Of a DNA stretch of 64,000 nt, positions 9,943-31,640 are shown piece by piece; position 1 is the stretch's first letter; every line of letters begins with the position of its first letter. Position numbers and translations under genes: made by a program. The notes under the pieces were generated by a model. The model made no database searches. It was not told the origin of the DNA and saw nothing but the letters and a program-made list of their open reading frames with translations. The DNA lies in NCBI GenBank assembly GCA_033239525.1, contig BSYO01000016.1, forward strand, positions 1,984,001-2,048,000. Direction: 5' to 3'. The stretch is from Nepenthes gracilis (Eukaryota; Streptophyta; Magnoliopsida; Caryophyllales; Nepenthaceae).

Positions 9943-12900
9943 ATGGAAGCACACTCAGAGAAAGAAGATGTTTGTCTTAAACTACTAGATTTGATTCCGA
10001 AAGACAGTAAATGGCTTCTGAAAAGAGATGAGGAAAGAAGCCATGGATTATCAGACGAGAAGAAGCTTGAGCTCAGGCTTGGTCTTCCAGGAGATGAGGA
10101 CAACTGGTTTGCAAAAAACAACCCCAAAATAGTAAGAAAAGAGTCTCTTCTCTCTTTGAGGCACTTCTCCTCCATAGCCTACAGCAACAACAGTAACAAT
10201 AATCACAGTAATATTAGCCAGCGCCAGCAACAAGTATTTCCAACTCCACGGCCATGCTCAAGCTACCAACATCATCATCAGAATCAGTCTGCGAAGATTT
10301 TATTTCCCCAGTGTAAAACAAGGCCTACTGCTGCAAAGCAATCATCACAGCCCTGTTGCACTAGAATGGCAGAGTTACAAAATGCAGAGAATACGGCTGT
10401 GTCCAACAGCTCTCAGAAAAGGTACCACCATCCCTTCAGCCTTCAATGGTCTTTTTCTATTCCTGTGCAACAGAGGATATTCAGCCACGAAAAACCACAT
10501 TGCAATAAATATTCAGTATATGGTCCATATATAATTATTTCTTCTGTTACAAATTCAACCTGGGTATTTATATCTCTGATTTTCTTTTTAGTTTTTCTTT
10601 GTCCTACTCTGGAATGTCTGTTTTTATTACCTATGTTGCATTTTTTCTGGGCATTTTTCAAAAATCAGATCTGCCATCCTGCTTCTTTGGCTTTATCCTT
10701 GTCCTACTTTTACATTACTCAAACTACTCCATTGAATAATTTATTTACTCAAGGTCACATCTATTGCTTGTATATTGCTGTGCAGTTGGTAGTTGTCTGG
10801 AATTTATTACTCTGCACAAATATATATATAAATCTATATATTTTGTGGGGTGTATAGCAAAAGTTCCTTCTATGATGAGATTCAAGAGAATAATGTGGTC
10901 CTTAGATTTTCTTAGGATTCTTAGCTGTGATTATCATCATGTTTTACTCATTAATTTTTGCTTCAATGATCTGTCTTGGACACTTGGACATGGGTGTGAC
11001 AGTAGAATTCTTAAGTGTTGGGAATATGTCTGTCAAACATGTGAACATGTGCAGGTCCCTTATACTTAATTTTGGGCTACAAAAAAAAAAAAAAAAGAAA
11101 AAAAAAGAGTTGGGGATATGATTTGTCTTGGCTTGATAATTTTTAGAGGGCTTACATTTAGGCTTGAAATTGACTTGTTAAGCTTCAAAGGAGGCTCATA
11201 TCAACTTCACGGAACAATCCTACTCGATCCCAATAGTGCTGTGAGTCGACCTCGAGTAGCATTGCCTGACTTATCCTAAATGAATCTGCTGAATTGAGAT
11301 GAATGGTATCTTGAAAATGTTAGGCAAAAAACTTGGCCTTTGTTTGAATTTCTGAGGAGTTAAATAACAACCCAAAACAATATGGGCAATATGCAATGGA
11401 AATGCAAAGTAGCCATGCATAAGAGACACCGAATTTTTCACGTGGAAGATCCCTTCAAGACAATGGTAGAAATTGCGGGACTTCTCTGTGCAAGTAGAGT
11501 TGAACTATAATTAGTTATTATTACGTATTACGTAAACCTATTTGTTGGCGCAAAACGGAAGACACGGTGACCGGTCGGACAGGCCACTCGGACGCCAATA
11601 GAGATGAGCCATCGGACGGACGGGCAACAATAGAGATAGAATAAGTGAGAAAATATACACGAGATTTTAACGTGGAAAGATCCTTCTCAACTAAGGGAAA
11701 AATCACAAAAAGAATGCACTATAATCAGTTGATTGTTTACGAGAATGTTAGCTATACAAGCTCAAACAAAGAAAACAATCACAAGTATATATCTCTCAAT
11801 CTCTCTTAAAAAGTATCTCTCTCACTCTATCTTTATAGCAAAAGTTTGCCCACAGCTCTCTCTATGCATGCTCTAGTGAAGTACACCAAAGAAAGAGCAC
11901 AAGTATATATATATATACACAATGAAGCTAGTGGGCGGCCAGCCACCCTAGCAATAGGGTGGCAGGACCACGCCTCCACGCCTGGCGTGTAGAGTGGCAG
12001 GCCTGCCATCATTTGGAAGTTGTAGCCGCCTTAAACTTCCAATTAGGGTAGGCCAACTATCCATCTGCAGACGCAGTTATAGTAGACCTACGAGGAGAGA
12101 GAGTGTGAGTCAACGCCTAGGCTTTTAAAGTCCTCTTTCATAATCCTCGGACGACTCTTGGACATGACTCCTCCAACTGATCCTCGTCTATTTTGACAGA
12201 CTTCTCGGACTAATGTTCTCGAACCTCTCCAAAAGTCCGCGTCCATTTTCTTCCACCTGTCCGCGGACATTACATCACGAAGGAAGTGACCCCAACACTA
12301 TTCTTATTCTAAATGTAATTATATAAGTTTTCTCTGAATAAAGTTTCACCCACACCACTACGCAATTGAAAGCTTGAGGATTACACCAACTAGGAGTGAA
12401 AAAGAAAATCTAAATTGGTAATAGTGTTCTACTTATGATTTTATGCAACATACCAGAAAAATCGAAGAAATCCAAGCAAAAAATGGCACCCATATTTGAA
12501 AATACTCTTACCTCTTTCTCCTTTTCTTCACCCCTCTCCTTCTTGTGTTTGCTTTCAAGTCCTGAAGTGAAACTGCAGAAAAAGCGTGCCAAACTGCACA
12601 ACCGCACTCGTTTTATATAAAAATCTATCTTTCGCTTAACCGAAAATTGCATGCTAGAATTCTGTCAAATTCTTAGTCAAGCAATAATCGTGCGAAACTT
12701 GCATGTAACTTTCTGTTAATTTCCTTGGTTGAGCCTACATCACACGAACCTCAAGCACCAGACTCTTGCCAGTTCACCATGAGCGGGAATTATGCACCAG
12801 CAACAAAAAAACAGAAAATTAAGTACGACTAAATAATGGCTTGTTAAGCAATCGGGCTTAGAAAGCCTAAAGCTTGAACGAACTTTAATGGAGCAATTCA

Positions 12901-15781
12901 AGTCAAAATTTCGCTTGTTTGACAACTTTGGTAGGCCTATTACTCGATACCCAATTCTAAGTAAGGTAGGTGGTTATTTAAACTTTACTGTTTCTCTTTT
13001 CAGTTGTTTCTCTGTTTTAATTAAGTGGAATTTGCTCTAATTTTTCTTTCAAGTAGGTGCGTTCTGTTACTTTTTACTTCACTCACCTATACTATGACCC
13101 ACTTACTGTGACATGAATTTTTTCCGAGCTTTTTCATGATTTTGGAGGAAAAAAAATGCAGGGCAGCTCCTGCTGCAGTCGTGGGTTGGCCTCCACTTCG
13201 TTCATTCAGGAAGAACATTGCCGCTAGTGGCTCTACAAAGTTAAGTCCTGAGCCCCAGAGCACAATCCCAAGCAAAATTGCTAATGAAAAACCAGTTGAG
13301 AATCGCCACAAAGGTCTGTTTGTGAAGATCAATATGGATGGTGTCCCTATTGGAAGAAAGGTAGATCTCAATGCATATGATAGCTATGAAAAGCTCTCAT
13401 CTGCCGTTGATGAGCTTTTTAGAGGACTTCTAGCAGGTACCCTTTTATATATGATGGCAGCATGTATCCATAACATGGAATGAAATATAGGTACTGGGCT
13501 ACTTAATACCGATATTTCTCTATACTGGGACAAAATTGTACAATATTTAAAATATTAGCCGATGTTTACCTATATGTTCCAATTTGAAAAACAAAAATGT
13601 GTTCAATGTCTTATACCACGCAATTTAGTAGATATCAATTTGCTCAGAATTTTGATTCTCAGATTCTTCACTTTACCATGTTGTTCCAACTTCAATGCCT
13701 AAAACAAACATGCCTATCTGGGTAATGATCTGTAATTCCTTATATGTGAGGAAATACACTAGAAAATGTGCTAACTGTGCCAATATCCGATGTAGAATAA
13801 GCTGCACTGAAAAATTTGGAGAAGGTTGAGCGAGACAAGAAAGGAAATGATCAATATTGCTTCTCTAATTTCAAATGCTCATAAATGTTTATTCAGGATT
13901 TACTACGGAAGCAACAGTAAACTCAATCACAGCATCATTTTGAGGCCCAAAAGGGCCGTTTCTCTCTTTTCCAACACATTTTCTGGAAATATCCACTTTA
14001 ATTTCCCATTCCGATCTTATTTCCCTAGTTAATGATTATAATTTCCTTCCAGTTTGTAGGAGATTTCTTTCTGTAATTCTTGGAAGGATTTTTATTTTCT
14101 GCATGATTGTAATTGCCTTCTGGTTTTCATGTACTTTGAAATGAATCTAGTGTCAGAGTTGATGGTGTGCCATTGTCATTGTTGCTTCTGATACTCTGTG
14201 CACAAGCCTGAATAACGCCAGATATTTCATTCTCTGAGTAATATTTTCCTTTCTTATGCATGACCAGCTCAAAGAGATCCATCTGCCGGTGGGAACCAAG
14301 AGAAGCAAAAGGAGAAAGAAATCGCAGGTTCACTAGATGGAAGTGGGGAATATACTCTGGTTTATGAGGACCATGAAGGAGACATAATTCTTGTTGGAGA
14401 TGTTCCATGGCAGTAAGCATCATAGCAACTCACTGCTGATCTCATTCATTTTTATGAATTGATATGTTGGTTGAAGCCATAATTTCACAAATCTTCACCG
14501 GTTTTCTTCGCATTATGTGGCTTATGATATGTCAATCTCTTGTAACATGAAGTAAATTTCTTGATCATATTATTTGTTGGGGAAACATATTGAGTTGTTT
14601 ACAGAAAAACATCTTGAGTTATAGTGACTTATAAATATCTATTGACCTATGATTAGTAAGCTTAAATATTTGGATATGAAGGCTGAGGCCTTAAAGATGG
14701 GATGAGGGACTGAGCTTGCCCATTTCTTCAGCCATTGGGGCAAAGTTTTTGATTTTGTGAATTTTGCTCTAGGCTAAGGTTGCATCACTTTTGGCCGCTC
14801 AGGGGAAAGCAATAAGAAGCCTGAAAGTGATTTTTTTTCTTACACATGATATGATGACATCATCCATTTGGATATGGAGGTGTTCTTTTAATACCCGTTG
14901 GATTCTCAATAGTGCCAAGAACTAGAACTCGGAACTCTTCTATATCTGATGTTAATCACTCGTAGCATGAAGTAAATTTTTCAATCATATTATTTGTTGG
15001 GAAGCATGTTGTTGATAAAAAAGATGCCCCACATCAGAGAAATTGAGTTTTAGTGGCTTAACAATGTGTGTTAGACTCGTGACTCATAAATTTAAGTTTT
15101 TTAGATTTAGATGGTTTTTCAATCATATTATTTGTTGGGAAGCATGTTGTTGATAAAAAAGATGCCCCACATCAGAGAAATTGAGTTTTAGTGGCTTAAC
15201 AATGTGTGTTAGACTCGTGACTCATAAATTTAAGTTTTTTAGATTTAGATGGTGTTCAACACCCCTCCTTGACAATTTGCTTCTAGTCTCAGCAAATGAC
15301 AACGAAAATGACATCAATGATTCACTCTGCTTTTGAACAACATATGAAAATGATGATGGCCATCATCTTCAACTTCATACTGTCAACAGATTTTGAGTAG
15401 TTTATGATTATTTTGGTTGTTATTGAAAAGCCTCTTGGCTGAAATTTGTAAAATTTTGGCTTTGCTGTTTAGTTTATGATTCTTTTTGGCAGCATGTTTC
15501 AGTCAAATGTGAAGAGGCTACGAGTGTTGAAGAGCTCTGATCTCCCAACTCTATATAGTGAGTCTGCATTTTGACCCATTTGAAGCTTCTATCAATCTCT
15601 CATTCATGCATTACTCAAATCTTTCTCTGGCTAAGAACACAGTTGAATCTACTTGAATTAGAACAATCTTCTCAGTCTCTTGTTCGCTAATATGGGACAT
15701 TGAAAGCTCAATTGATTGCTCTTGGCAGATCGATGGAGATCAAGCCAAGGGAAGATACCGATTCAACCTGCAACGAAATGA
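9943..15781 (+). CDS. IAA26-like: Aux/IAA auxin-response repressor, IAA26/IAA18 type
   Basis: Five exons join in frame: 9943-10421, 13162-13436, 14268-14412, 15493-15557 and 15729-15781, giving 338 residues. Aux/IAA proteins bind auxin response factors in the nucleus, recruit TOPLESS and are degraded through TIR1/AFB when auxin is present. Domain I with the EAR motif is LELRLGLPG (residues 42-50), preceded by KLLDLIP (13-19), which is typical of the IAA26/IAA18/IAA28 group. The degron is VVGWPPLRSFRKN (VGWPP at 167-171). The PB1 domain follows: domain III with VKINMDGVPIGRKVDL and domain IV with YEDHEGDIILVGDVPWHMF. All key motifs are intact, so the protein should be auxin-degradable and able to oligomerise. 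The ATG at 9943 was chosen because it opens the conserved N-terminus. An in-frame extension to 9736 lacks family similarity, and a pyrimidine-rich AG at 9913 suggests a 5' UTR intron. Intron 1 is 2740 bases and carries a solo LTR. Confidence 0.95.
11543..12297 (+). mobile_element. Solo LTR in Aux/IAA intron 1, target duplication CTATT
   Basis: The element starts TGTTGGCGC and ends CCCCAACA, with CTATT immediately on both sides (11538-11542 and 12298-12302). It is 755 bases long with no internal coding region, so it is a solo LTR. A block near 11666 (TTTTAACGTGGAAAGATCCTT) resembles LTRs of Copia elements. A related block (TTTTTCACGTGGAAGATCCC) occurs just outside at 11434, so the insertion may sit within older LTR-like sequence. 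Confidence 0.93.
14977..15252 (+). repeat. Nearly perfect 138-bp tandem duplication in Aux/IAA intron 3
   Basis: The unit 14977-15114 is repeated at 15115-15252 with no difference that I could see. It starts TTTTTCAATCATATTATTTG and ends TTAGATTTAGATGG. The near identity implies a recent event. A diverged third copy, with a longer shared lead (AACATGAAGTAAATTTCTTG), begins near 14545. Confidence 0.93.
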
Positions 15782-16737
15782 AGTGCCGGGCGGATTGAAG
15801 AACTAGAAAGAAAGCCTTGCTAATGTTTTGAGGGAAGCAATTGATTTGTGTTTTTAGTAAGCCTTTTGTTTTCTCTAGTTTGATGCTATTTATACATTTT
15901 GGTAATGGTAAAAACTGCGTGAACTAGGACGAAATAGTGTGTTTTTGCTGCAAAATATACCTTTCTGTTTCTATTTATTTTGTGTCTTAAGTTACTAAAA
16001 AGAAAATGAGATCAAAGAATGCTGCAACACAGTACTTGTCTTCCCTTGCCTGTTAGATGAGGGCTAATAAATGATATTTAAACTCCAGAAAGTCTTTTCA
16101 ATAGTTTTTTTTTTCTAATCTTTTTATATCTGAATTTCATATTTAATGGATATTAATATTAAAAAAATATATATTTTAAAGATATTAATATATTAAAATG
16201 TCTACCATTCATATAAATCTAAAGATGAAGATGGTTGGGAGCATAGCACATCGAACTTGTTTTGCTCTCGCCGTGTTATTAGATATATCAATTTATTCCT
16301 TTTCTGCTAATAAAAACACATAATTCATCTAATAGACATGTATGCCTCAGCATTTCGATAAAAAATTTTCTTTGAATATCCATTATTTGGATTAATCATA
16401 TAAATTCTTCACCTCCATTAAGTTTATTAAAAAAAAACCCATTAGTTTGGTAAATTCACACTAGAAAAGCCTACACGAAAGATAAATTATTGAATAAAAC
16501 ATCACATTATTTAAATATATTCTAAGATTGTCTAGTCGTTCCAAAGCAATTTACAAAATCTGAGGTGTACGGAATTATAAGTTGACAAAATTCAACATAT
16601 GAGACAGACAGGGAAATAATAGAAAACTAATTGGCTAAAAGTTTAATATTCATCAATGTCAAAAGTTCAAAAAAAAAAAAAAAATAGAGAAAAAATGCCT
16701 AAAATACATCCCCAGAGCCTAAAATCAAGTTCATTTT
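15782..16737. other. 3' UTR of Aux/IAA gene and spacer
   Basis: The AATAAA at 16066-16071, 285 bases after the stop codon, is a possible poly(A) signal. The rest is AT-rich and holds no recognisable gene. The poly(A) polymerase gene converges from the right, so the two genes are tail to tail. Confidence 0.5.
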
Positions 16738-17066
16738 TCACGTTATAATGCTATATGACCCTAGATCCCACCCCCAATAATTATAGGACAATAAAATAAA
16801 AGGGAAAAAAATTTTAAAAAGGCATACCCCATATCTAATGAGACAAATTAGATTTTTTTTTTTCTCTTCTGGGCCTAAAGGATCAAAGCCACACCTTAAG
16901 GTCAAATTGCTCAAAACAGCTGCTGCTTCTACCTTCACTGTCTCTCTCATAGCCAAACCTGTGAAAAGTTAGAAGAGATGAGGGCGGGCAACGACCATTA
17001 GGCTTACCGGAGTTGCTCCGTCTCCCTCTTGGAAAGAAGATGGTGACAATGAACAATGCTGAGCCG

Positions 17067-25717
<8,651 letters not shown>

Positions 25718-25725
25718 TCCGCCGG

Positions 25726-25752
25726 GGAGAGAGAGAGAGAGAGAGAGAGAGA
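25726..25752. repeat. GA/CT microsatellite in 5' leader of poly(A) polymerase
   Basis: A GA run ends nine bases before the start codon of the minus-strand gene, so the leader carries a CT tract. CT-rich leaders are common in plant housekeeping genes. Confidence 0.9.
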
Positions 25753-26809
25753 AGGGAGATTTTAAAGAACCGAACGATTCCACCAAAACGACAATCGAAA
25801 CCCTAACGCCGAGAAACTAGGTCAAAGGTCAAGAGAAAGAAAAACCTAAACCCAAAATTAGAGAGGTCCATTGACAAGACGAAAAGAGTATTCAGGTACA
25901 AGATTCCAGGCTTATGGCGAAGAACCAAAATCCTTCCTAAGAAAAGACGGGACTATTAGAGACAGCCGCAGAGGAACCCTAACAATTGCTTGAATCGAAG
26001 CCCTAAATTCTCGATAATCAACAAATTCAACGGGGGAAGACAGAGACGCTAACAGAGAGAATCAAACCCTTAAATCCAAAATCAAAGAGGACGCCCTAGA
26101 AAGCCGAACACCCAAGAAAAAAGTTCGGATCTCGAACAGCTCTTAGAGAGGGAGAAGTCGGAAAGCGTGGCCGCGTGACGGGAGAGGAGAAAGGGCAGAG
26201 AGAGATTTCTGCAGGGTAAAAAAAGGAAAGCAACTTCGCGGAAAATCTGAAGAAGAAACTGGTTGTGAGCCCCCGAATCGCAACCGGCATGAAAGAAACC
26301 TCGCGAAAACTATCTGGATTCATTGGCCGCCATCAAAATTGAAAACCGCTTTGAGATTTCTGTAACTTCTCTATTTTCGAATCTTCTTACCAAAAATAAA
26401 TATTTTATAGTTGCAAATAAATAAAACATTTCGAAAACAATTTAGGAGCTCCACCTTATAAAATTTCATTTTAATAAAGTTAAATAAATAACCTTTATCC
26501 CTAATTTTTTAATTTATTAAGTAAATAAATTACCTTTGAACATATTCAAATTTGTATTATTTTATTTAGCTTACTCTTAAATATAATTATAAATAAATAA
26601 AATTTTCTGTGGTTAACTTGGAGACTCAATTCAATAAGGTCTCATTTAAATTTGTTTATTTCAAGCTAAATAAGTAATAATAAGCCTAATTTTTAAAATT
26701 ATTTAAATATACTCAAATTAACTCGGGCATCCCAAATTTGGGATTCAACTTAAAATTTATAAGGAAAAAAAAAAGAATATTCCAAATATCTATTTTCATT
26801 ACCAACTTT
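25753..26809 (-). promoter_or_regulatory. 5' leader and promoter region of poly(A) polymerase
   Basis: The region up to about 26340 is less AT-rich than its surroundings and carries telo-box motifs on the plus strand: AAACCCTAA at 25798-25806 and AACCCTAA at 25975-25982, with related CCCTAA forms near 26003. Telo boxes are typical of plant housekeeping and translation-related promoters. No clear TATA box was found. From about 26350 to the Gypsy element the sequence is AT-rich and shows nothing else. Confidence 0.5.
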
Positions 26810-26814
26810 ATTCT

Positions 26815-27495
26815 TGATGCATTATCGGATTTGAATTACCGTACGGATTAGGAAGTTAAAAGCTGTTTATATGATCCGTCGATTTGAAGCGGGTCGGTCT
26901 ATATGATGATGAATTTGGATTATCTGATCTGACAAATAGATTGTTAAAGGATTGGTGAGACTCACTCCCTGATATATCCTCCGATATTCAAATCAATCAT
27001 CTTTCTTTGTGAAAAGAAAAGAGAGGATATAAAGTAAAAAATACTTATGAAATGATTTTTGTAATATACGCTTAGTGAAAAACATCTTAATTAGAGTGTG
27101 TGTTTGAAATGTCTCAGAATTGTCATTTATTAGCTTTTTAGGCTTTCTTGTTGTTCGTCTCTCTTTTCTGTTGGGAAAGAGAGGTTTATATAAAAATAAG
27201 GGTAATTGATTTTTTCTACCAATCGCCTCAAAAATTGTCTAGATGGATAAGAAGATACTATTTGATTGACGGTTCTTGACTGACAATTGAGTTCATTGAG
27301 CCAAATAAGAGAAGCAAGTTATTTGTTCTGATCGGTTGAAGTTGGTTCCATCTTCATTCAAAAAATAAACTATTCGGATAAGATCGAAAGGTTCATCTAT
27401 CAATTTTGGGTTATATGGGCCGATTGGGTCTTTATTTTATTATGGGTCGAATCCTTTGATGAACTTTTCTTTTGAGTTGGCAACTATATCCATCA
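26815..27495 (-). repeat. 3' LTR of the Gypsy element
   Basis: It aligns along its whole length with 36109-36800. Shared blocks include CTTTCTTTGTGAAAAGA, ACTTATGAAATGATTTTTGT and GGTTATATGGGCCGA. On the minus strand a TATA-like TATATAAACC lies at about 27185-27196. A purine-rich GGGAGGCTTG directly precedes it in element sense and may be the polypurine tract. Confidence 0.93.
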
Positions 27496-28074
27496 CAAGC
27501 CTCCCATGTCGGAAGGCTTAAATTTCAACCTACTAGTATGATGTCCGAGATTAGTCATTTGTCTGAAACCCATGCTCCTAGTCTAGAAGACTTCATTGGC
27601 TGGTTGGACGAGGTCTCTCAATCCGATGAGCTTCGTTAAACATCCAGGCAAGAGCTCTTAGTCCAATGGATTTCATTTATACACTAGTATTAGCATTAAA
27701 TGCAAGCTTCTTCAAGTCCTGTGTCGCTCTCGAAATTGTACCAACTATCATTATTGATTTTGGACGATTGACGTGTTGTACAGCCTATAAGGTGTTGACA
27801 TATATTGTAACATGATAAGGCGTGTTTTTTTAAATTTCCTTCTAACGGCGTCGTTTTGATTCTAAAAGCTTTGCTTTAAATGGTTTGAAATCATTCATTC
27901 TACACTTTTTTGAAAACCTTCCTGTTCTCTACTCTCTTTGAACTCCTTTCATCTTCTTCCTCCTTTCAAAATTTCTCAATCTTTCTCAATTGCTGTTGGA
28001 GTTAACGACATCCAATCAGTTCTTACATTAGTTAACGTTAACTATCTTCGTGTTGGTATAAGATTTTAAACTCG

Positions 28075-29720
28075 TTGGTATATCTCTTACCTATCATGGG
28101 TGGCAGAGCTTATTCTCCATTGGATGGTTATATTATTATGTATGAAACTCTTCTTAAAAGAGGGCTTTGTTTTCCAATGGCGCTAGAGTTATATAGAATA
28201 ATGATGGCTCTCCACATTCCGGTTGTAAGGTTGCAACCTAACGCCGTCAGATATTTAGTTTCTATATATATTTTTGCACACATTCATGGCCTAATGTTGG
28301 ATACAAATACTGTGAAAGTAATTTTTAGATTTCAGAATGGACTAGATTGGATCTTGATCTCTCCTCGCCCCAAGTTTATGTTAAGTGGAAAAAACCCTGA
28401 TTCAACCAAAAATGAAAAAACTAGTTCTTCTTTTTGACGACTCCCTCTAAATGGGAGCTCTCTAATGAATGGGGCGAGTCACGGCGTCTTTCAATGCTAA
28501 AGTGCTTGAACACAAGAAGGAGTCGATCAAGACGTTGACAAACCTTATCAAGGAAAAAGCCTACTCTTTTAATGAGAATAAAAGAATAGATGGCTGCTGG
28601 CTGAGTTTCTGGCTCAGGCCAAATGGGAGCCTCTTTTGGAGGGGTCGGACGTGCCTCCAACATCGTCGGTTCCTAAGACAAAGTTGAAGAGACAATAGAG
28701 GTCTCTACAAATAAGTAAGTCTTCTACCTATACGTTCGAGCGTAAGGAGGCCTCGATCGTGTCCTTTGATGGCGATGATAAAGCCACCATCAACCAACTT
28801 GTTAGGGCAAAGAGGCCGTCGGTGAGGATGGGCCCGATTTCTACTTCTTTTTCGGCCCAAATGTCTGGAGCCGTCGGACTTGATGAAGGTTGTGAGCCCT
28901 TGGAGTCTATTGCAATGGGTGATCCTGAGAGTGGAGAAGGAGACGTTCCTATCTTAGCTCCAACTCTTACTTCATATGGGGTGCCGGCCGTTCTGTCATC
29001 TCTATCCGAGGAGTTCTACTCGACTTTCCTGCTAACTTCATCGAGAGTGCTTCTTAGATTAGTAAAACTTAGTCCTGGGGGGTCGAAGAGGTGTCTCAAG
29101 TTGAGGTTTTCGAGGCCAATATCTCAAAGGTGGCTGTCCCAAAACTTCCTTCTAAGGTTGCTGAGGAACCTCCTTTCAAGCCCTCAGCGCCTGAGGCCAA
29201 AGGACAAGTTGAGATGGCAGACGTAACATGAATGGAGGCCTCTGCGTCCAAGGTCGAGAGGGAAGTAGCATCCGAGGGAGCAGTTAGAGTGTCTGGTTCC
29301 GAGCCCCTAGCATTTGAGGCCCAGGAGGATATTTTTGCTGAAGGAGTTAGTGAGGTAGTTGAGGTGGCCGCTACAAAACCCTAGGAGCTAGAAGTCCAAG
29401 AAATTACGGAAGTTTCTATTAGTGATGCTCCCATTGGGAGCTCATCCTTCTTTGAGATATTGGCCAAGCCTTTTCTTAGTTCATTTATTGTTTATTTTTA
29501 TAGTTTCTAACTTATTCTTCTCTTATAATTTCAAAACTGGCTCATCGTCTCTTGTCTCTACTGTCGATCGCCTGTCTTACAGTTATATTGAGAAAGAGAA
29601 GTTCTTAGCCTTAGAGGAGCGTGTTTCTCTTCTCGAACACGAGTTGTTCGAGATGAAGTAGAAGTACGTTCTTCTTCGTGATCAGAACTTTAGACTGGAG
29701 AGTGAGTTTCGGACCTCCAT
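28075..29720 (+). pseudogene. Antisense ORF of the Gypsy element (gypsy-type Transposase_28-like), broken
   Basis: The plus-strand frame at 28075-28437 contains GLCFPMALELYRIMMALHIP and LQPNAVRYLVSIYIF. This resembles the plant domain called putative gypsy-type transposon (Transposase_28), with its GLRFPLHPF and QLAPNSW blocks. Later frames at 28759-29226 and 29422-29661 look like remains of the same long ORF; the last has a heptad-like ALEERVSLLEHELFEMK. It runs opposite to gag-pol, between integrase and the 3' LTR. Its role in these elements is not known, and here it is split by frameshifts and stops. Confidence 0.65.
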
Positions 29721-30959
29721 CAGTTTGAATAATATCAAGCAGGTGATAGAATATAAATATTGGGATGGTATCGGCTTTTGTCAACATATTATTAAGATGG
29801 TGGCTTCAAGTATTCCCATTTTCATATTCTATCCAAGGAATGCCAGTGCTCGGAATAGACAAAATATATTGTACCATCCCAGGAGGATGATGTGAAGTCT
29901 TGGGAGCCTTTGTCGAAGACCTCATAGCCTCACGACAATCCTCCTTTGGAATAATTTTTTTATATATTATACTTGTAATATTTTTTATAAAAAAATACAA
30001 TTACATTGTTTCAATTTGTGTCCATCATTTTTCACTCTCTTTTTGTTATTTATGTGCACATATATGTATATATATGCTGACCGAGTATTATAGCCTTAAA
30101 TACCGGGCTCTTAAAATAACTTAAAACGTCATCTACATGTGACTTTTGTCATTCAGGCATGTCAAAGGTATTATAGTTCTAGTTTGTTTGACTTAAATTT
30201 TTTGGATTATGGTTAGCTAACAATACTATCTCCTTTAGTTTGAGGTCTTTGTATTCATACTTTAAGAAAACATCTTAAGTTTTTAGCCTTTGGCCTCATG
30301 AGGATCTCTTGGTATTGTGATCAATCTTTATAATCTAACCTCATTAGGATCGCTCGATAACATAAGAAAGTTTTATTGACCATCAAGTGGTGGTTCAAGA
30401 GGCAGGTGAATGGACCTTTCCTGATTTAGAGGAAGTCTAGGCCGTGTAATTTTATAAAAAATAATAAATAAACATTCATATGAATAAAAAATAAATGAAT
30501 AATTATTTTATTAATAAAATGTAACACATTTTACAAGTATTCTAGATAATGCATACTAGTTTTACCTAGTCACACATATATTTACTGATAATATTTTTTG
30601 AGATGAGAAACATTCTATATCCTAAGGACAAATTTACTATTTTGGGTGCGTAACTTAAATACCTTATTTCGAAGAATGGTCGAGACAAAGAAAGACCCTT
30701 CCCAGTTGGACGAGAATTTGCTCTGTCGGACATTCTTACTGGTAGCTTCAATGTTTTGTAGGACTAAGTCTACCACTTCAAATTGGCACGCATTTACCTT
30801 CCTATTATAATATCGGGCAATCTGTTACTGATAAGCCGTTGTCCACAATCATGCCATGTCCCGAGTCTCTTAAAGTAGGTTAAGGTTTTTCTGTAACCTT
30901 TGAGAATTATTGAGTGGATCAAAACATTCGACTTGGAGATTAAGCAATTTGACCTCTAT

Positions 30960-31640
30960 TAGAATGACAGCCTCAATCACATAGTATAGGTTTAAAGGCG
31001 TCTCATGAGTCAATTCTCTGGGTGTCGTCATGTAGGACCATAATATAGATGACAACTTGTCCACCCATGAGCCACCAACACTTTTAAGCTTCGTTTTTAA
31101 ATTATGTAGTAGTGTGCGGTTGATAACCTCTATTTGTCCATTGGTTGGTAGGTAAGCAATGGAAGGTGCGAACCAACCTTATCCTCAAATTAATACAATA
31201 TTTTGTGAATCTCTTGTTGGTAAATTGGGTCTTATTGTCGGTTACTATGAATTTTCGAATACCAAATCTACATATAATGCTCTAACACTACATTTTGCTC
31301 AATGATTTAAGCCAGAGGGATGGCTTCGACCCACTTTGTAAAATGGTCAATTTCGACAATCATAAATTTCCTTTGTCTAGACACAATTGGTAGGGGTCTG
31401 AGGATGTCAAGCCCCATTGTGCGAATGGCCAGGGCAACTGTAGGGCTAGGAACTTTGTATGTGGTTGATGGGTGAGGTTTCCACGGATCTGACAATTCTC
31501 ACATTTATGTACAAAGTCCATGACATTGTACTTTACGGTAGGCCACTAGTAACCTTACCATATGAATTTGAAAATGAAGTTCTTGCCCTTAATATGGGAT
31601 CTACAAATGCAGAGGTGTACATCTCCTAGCGCATAGTCAA
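30960..31640 (-). pseudogene. Gypsy integrase remnant
   Basis: The minus strand shows a zinc-binding end (HKCENCQ, near 31500), the core start MGLDILRPLP and VEIDHFTKWVEAIPLA (to 31307), and later QPTNGQIEVINRTLL and WSYMTTPRELTHETP. These are the core blocks of Ty3/Gypsy integrase. Stops and frame changes interrupt the domain. Confidence 0.85.

Noticed and set aside
16866..17008. Additional exons of the poly(A) polymerase downstream of 17067
   Set aside because: The only splice pair (17007 to 16959) gives a 49-base intron, too short for a plant, and the frame does not continue from exon 11 convincingly.
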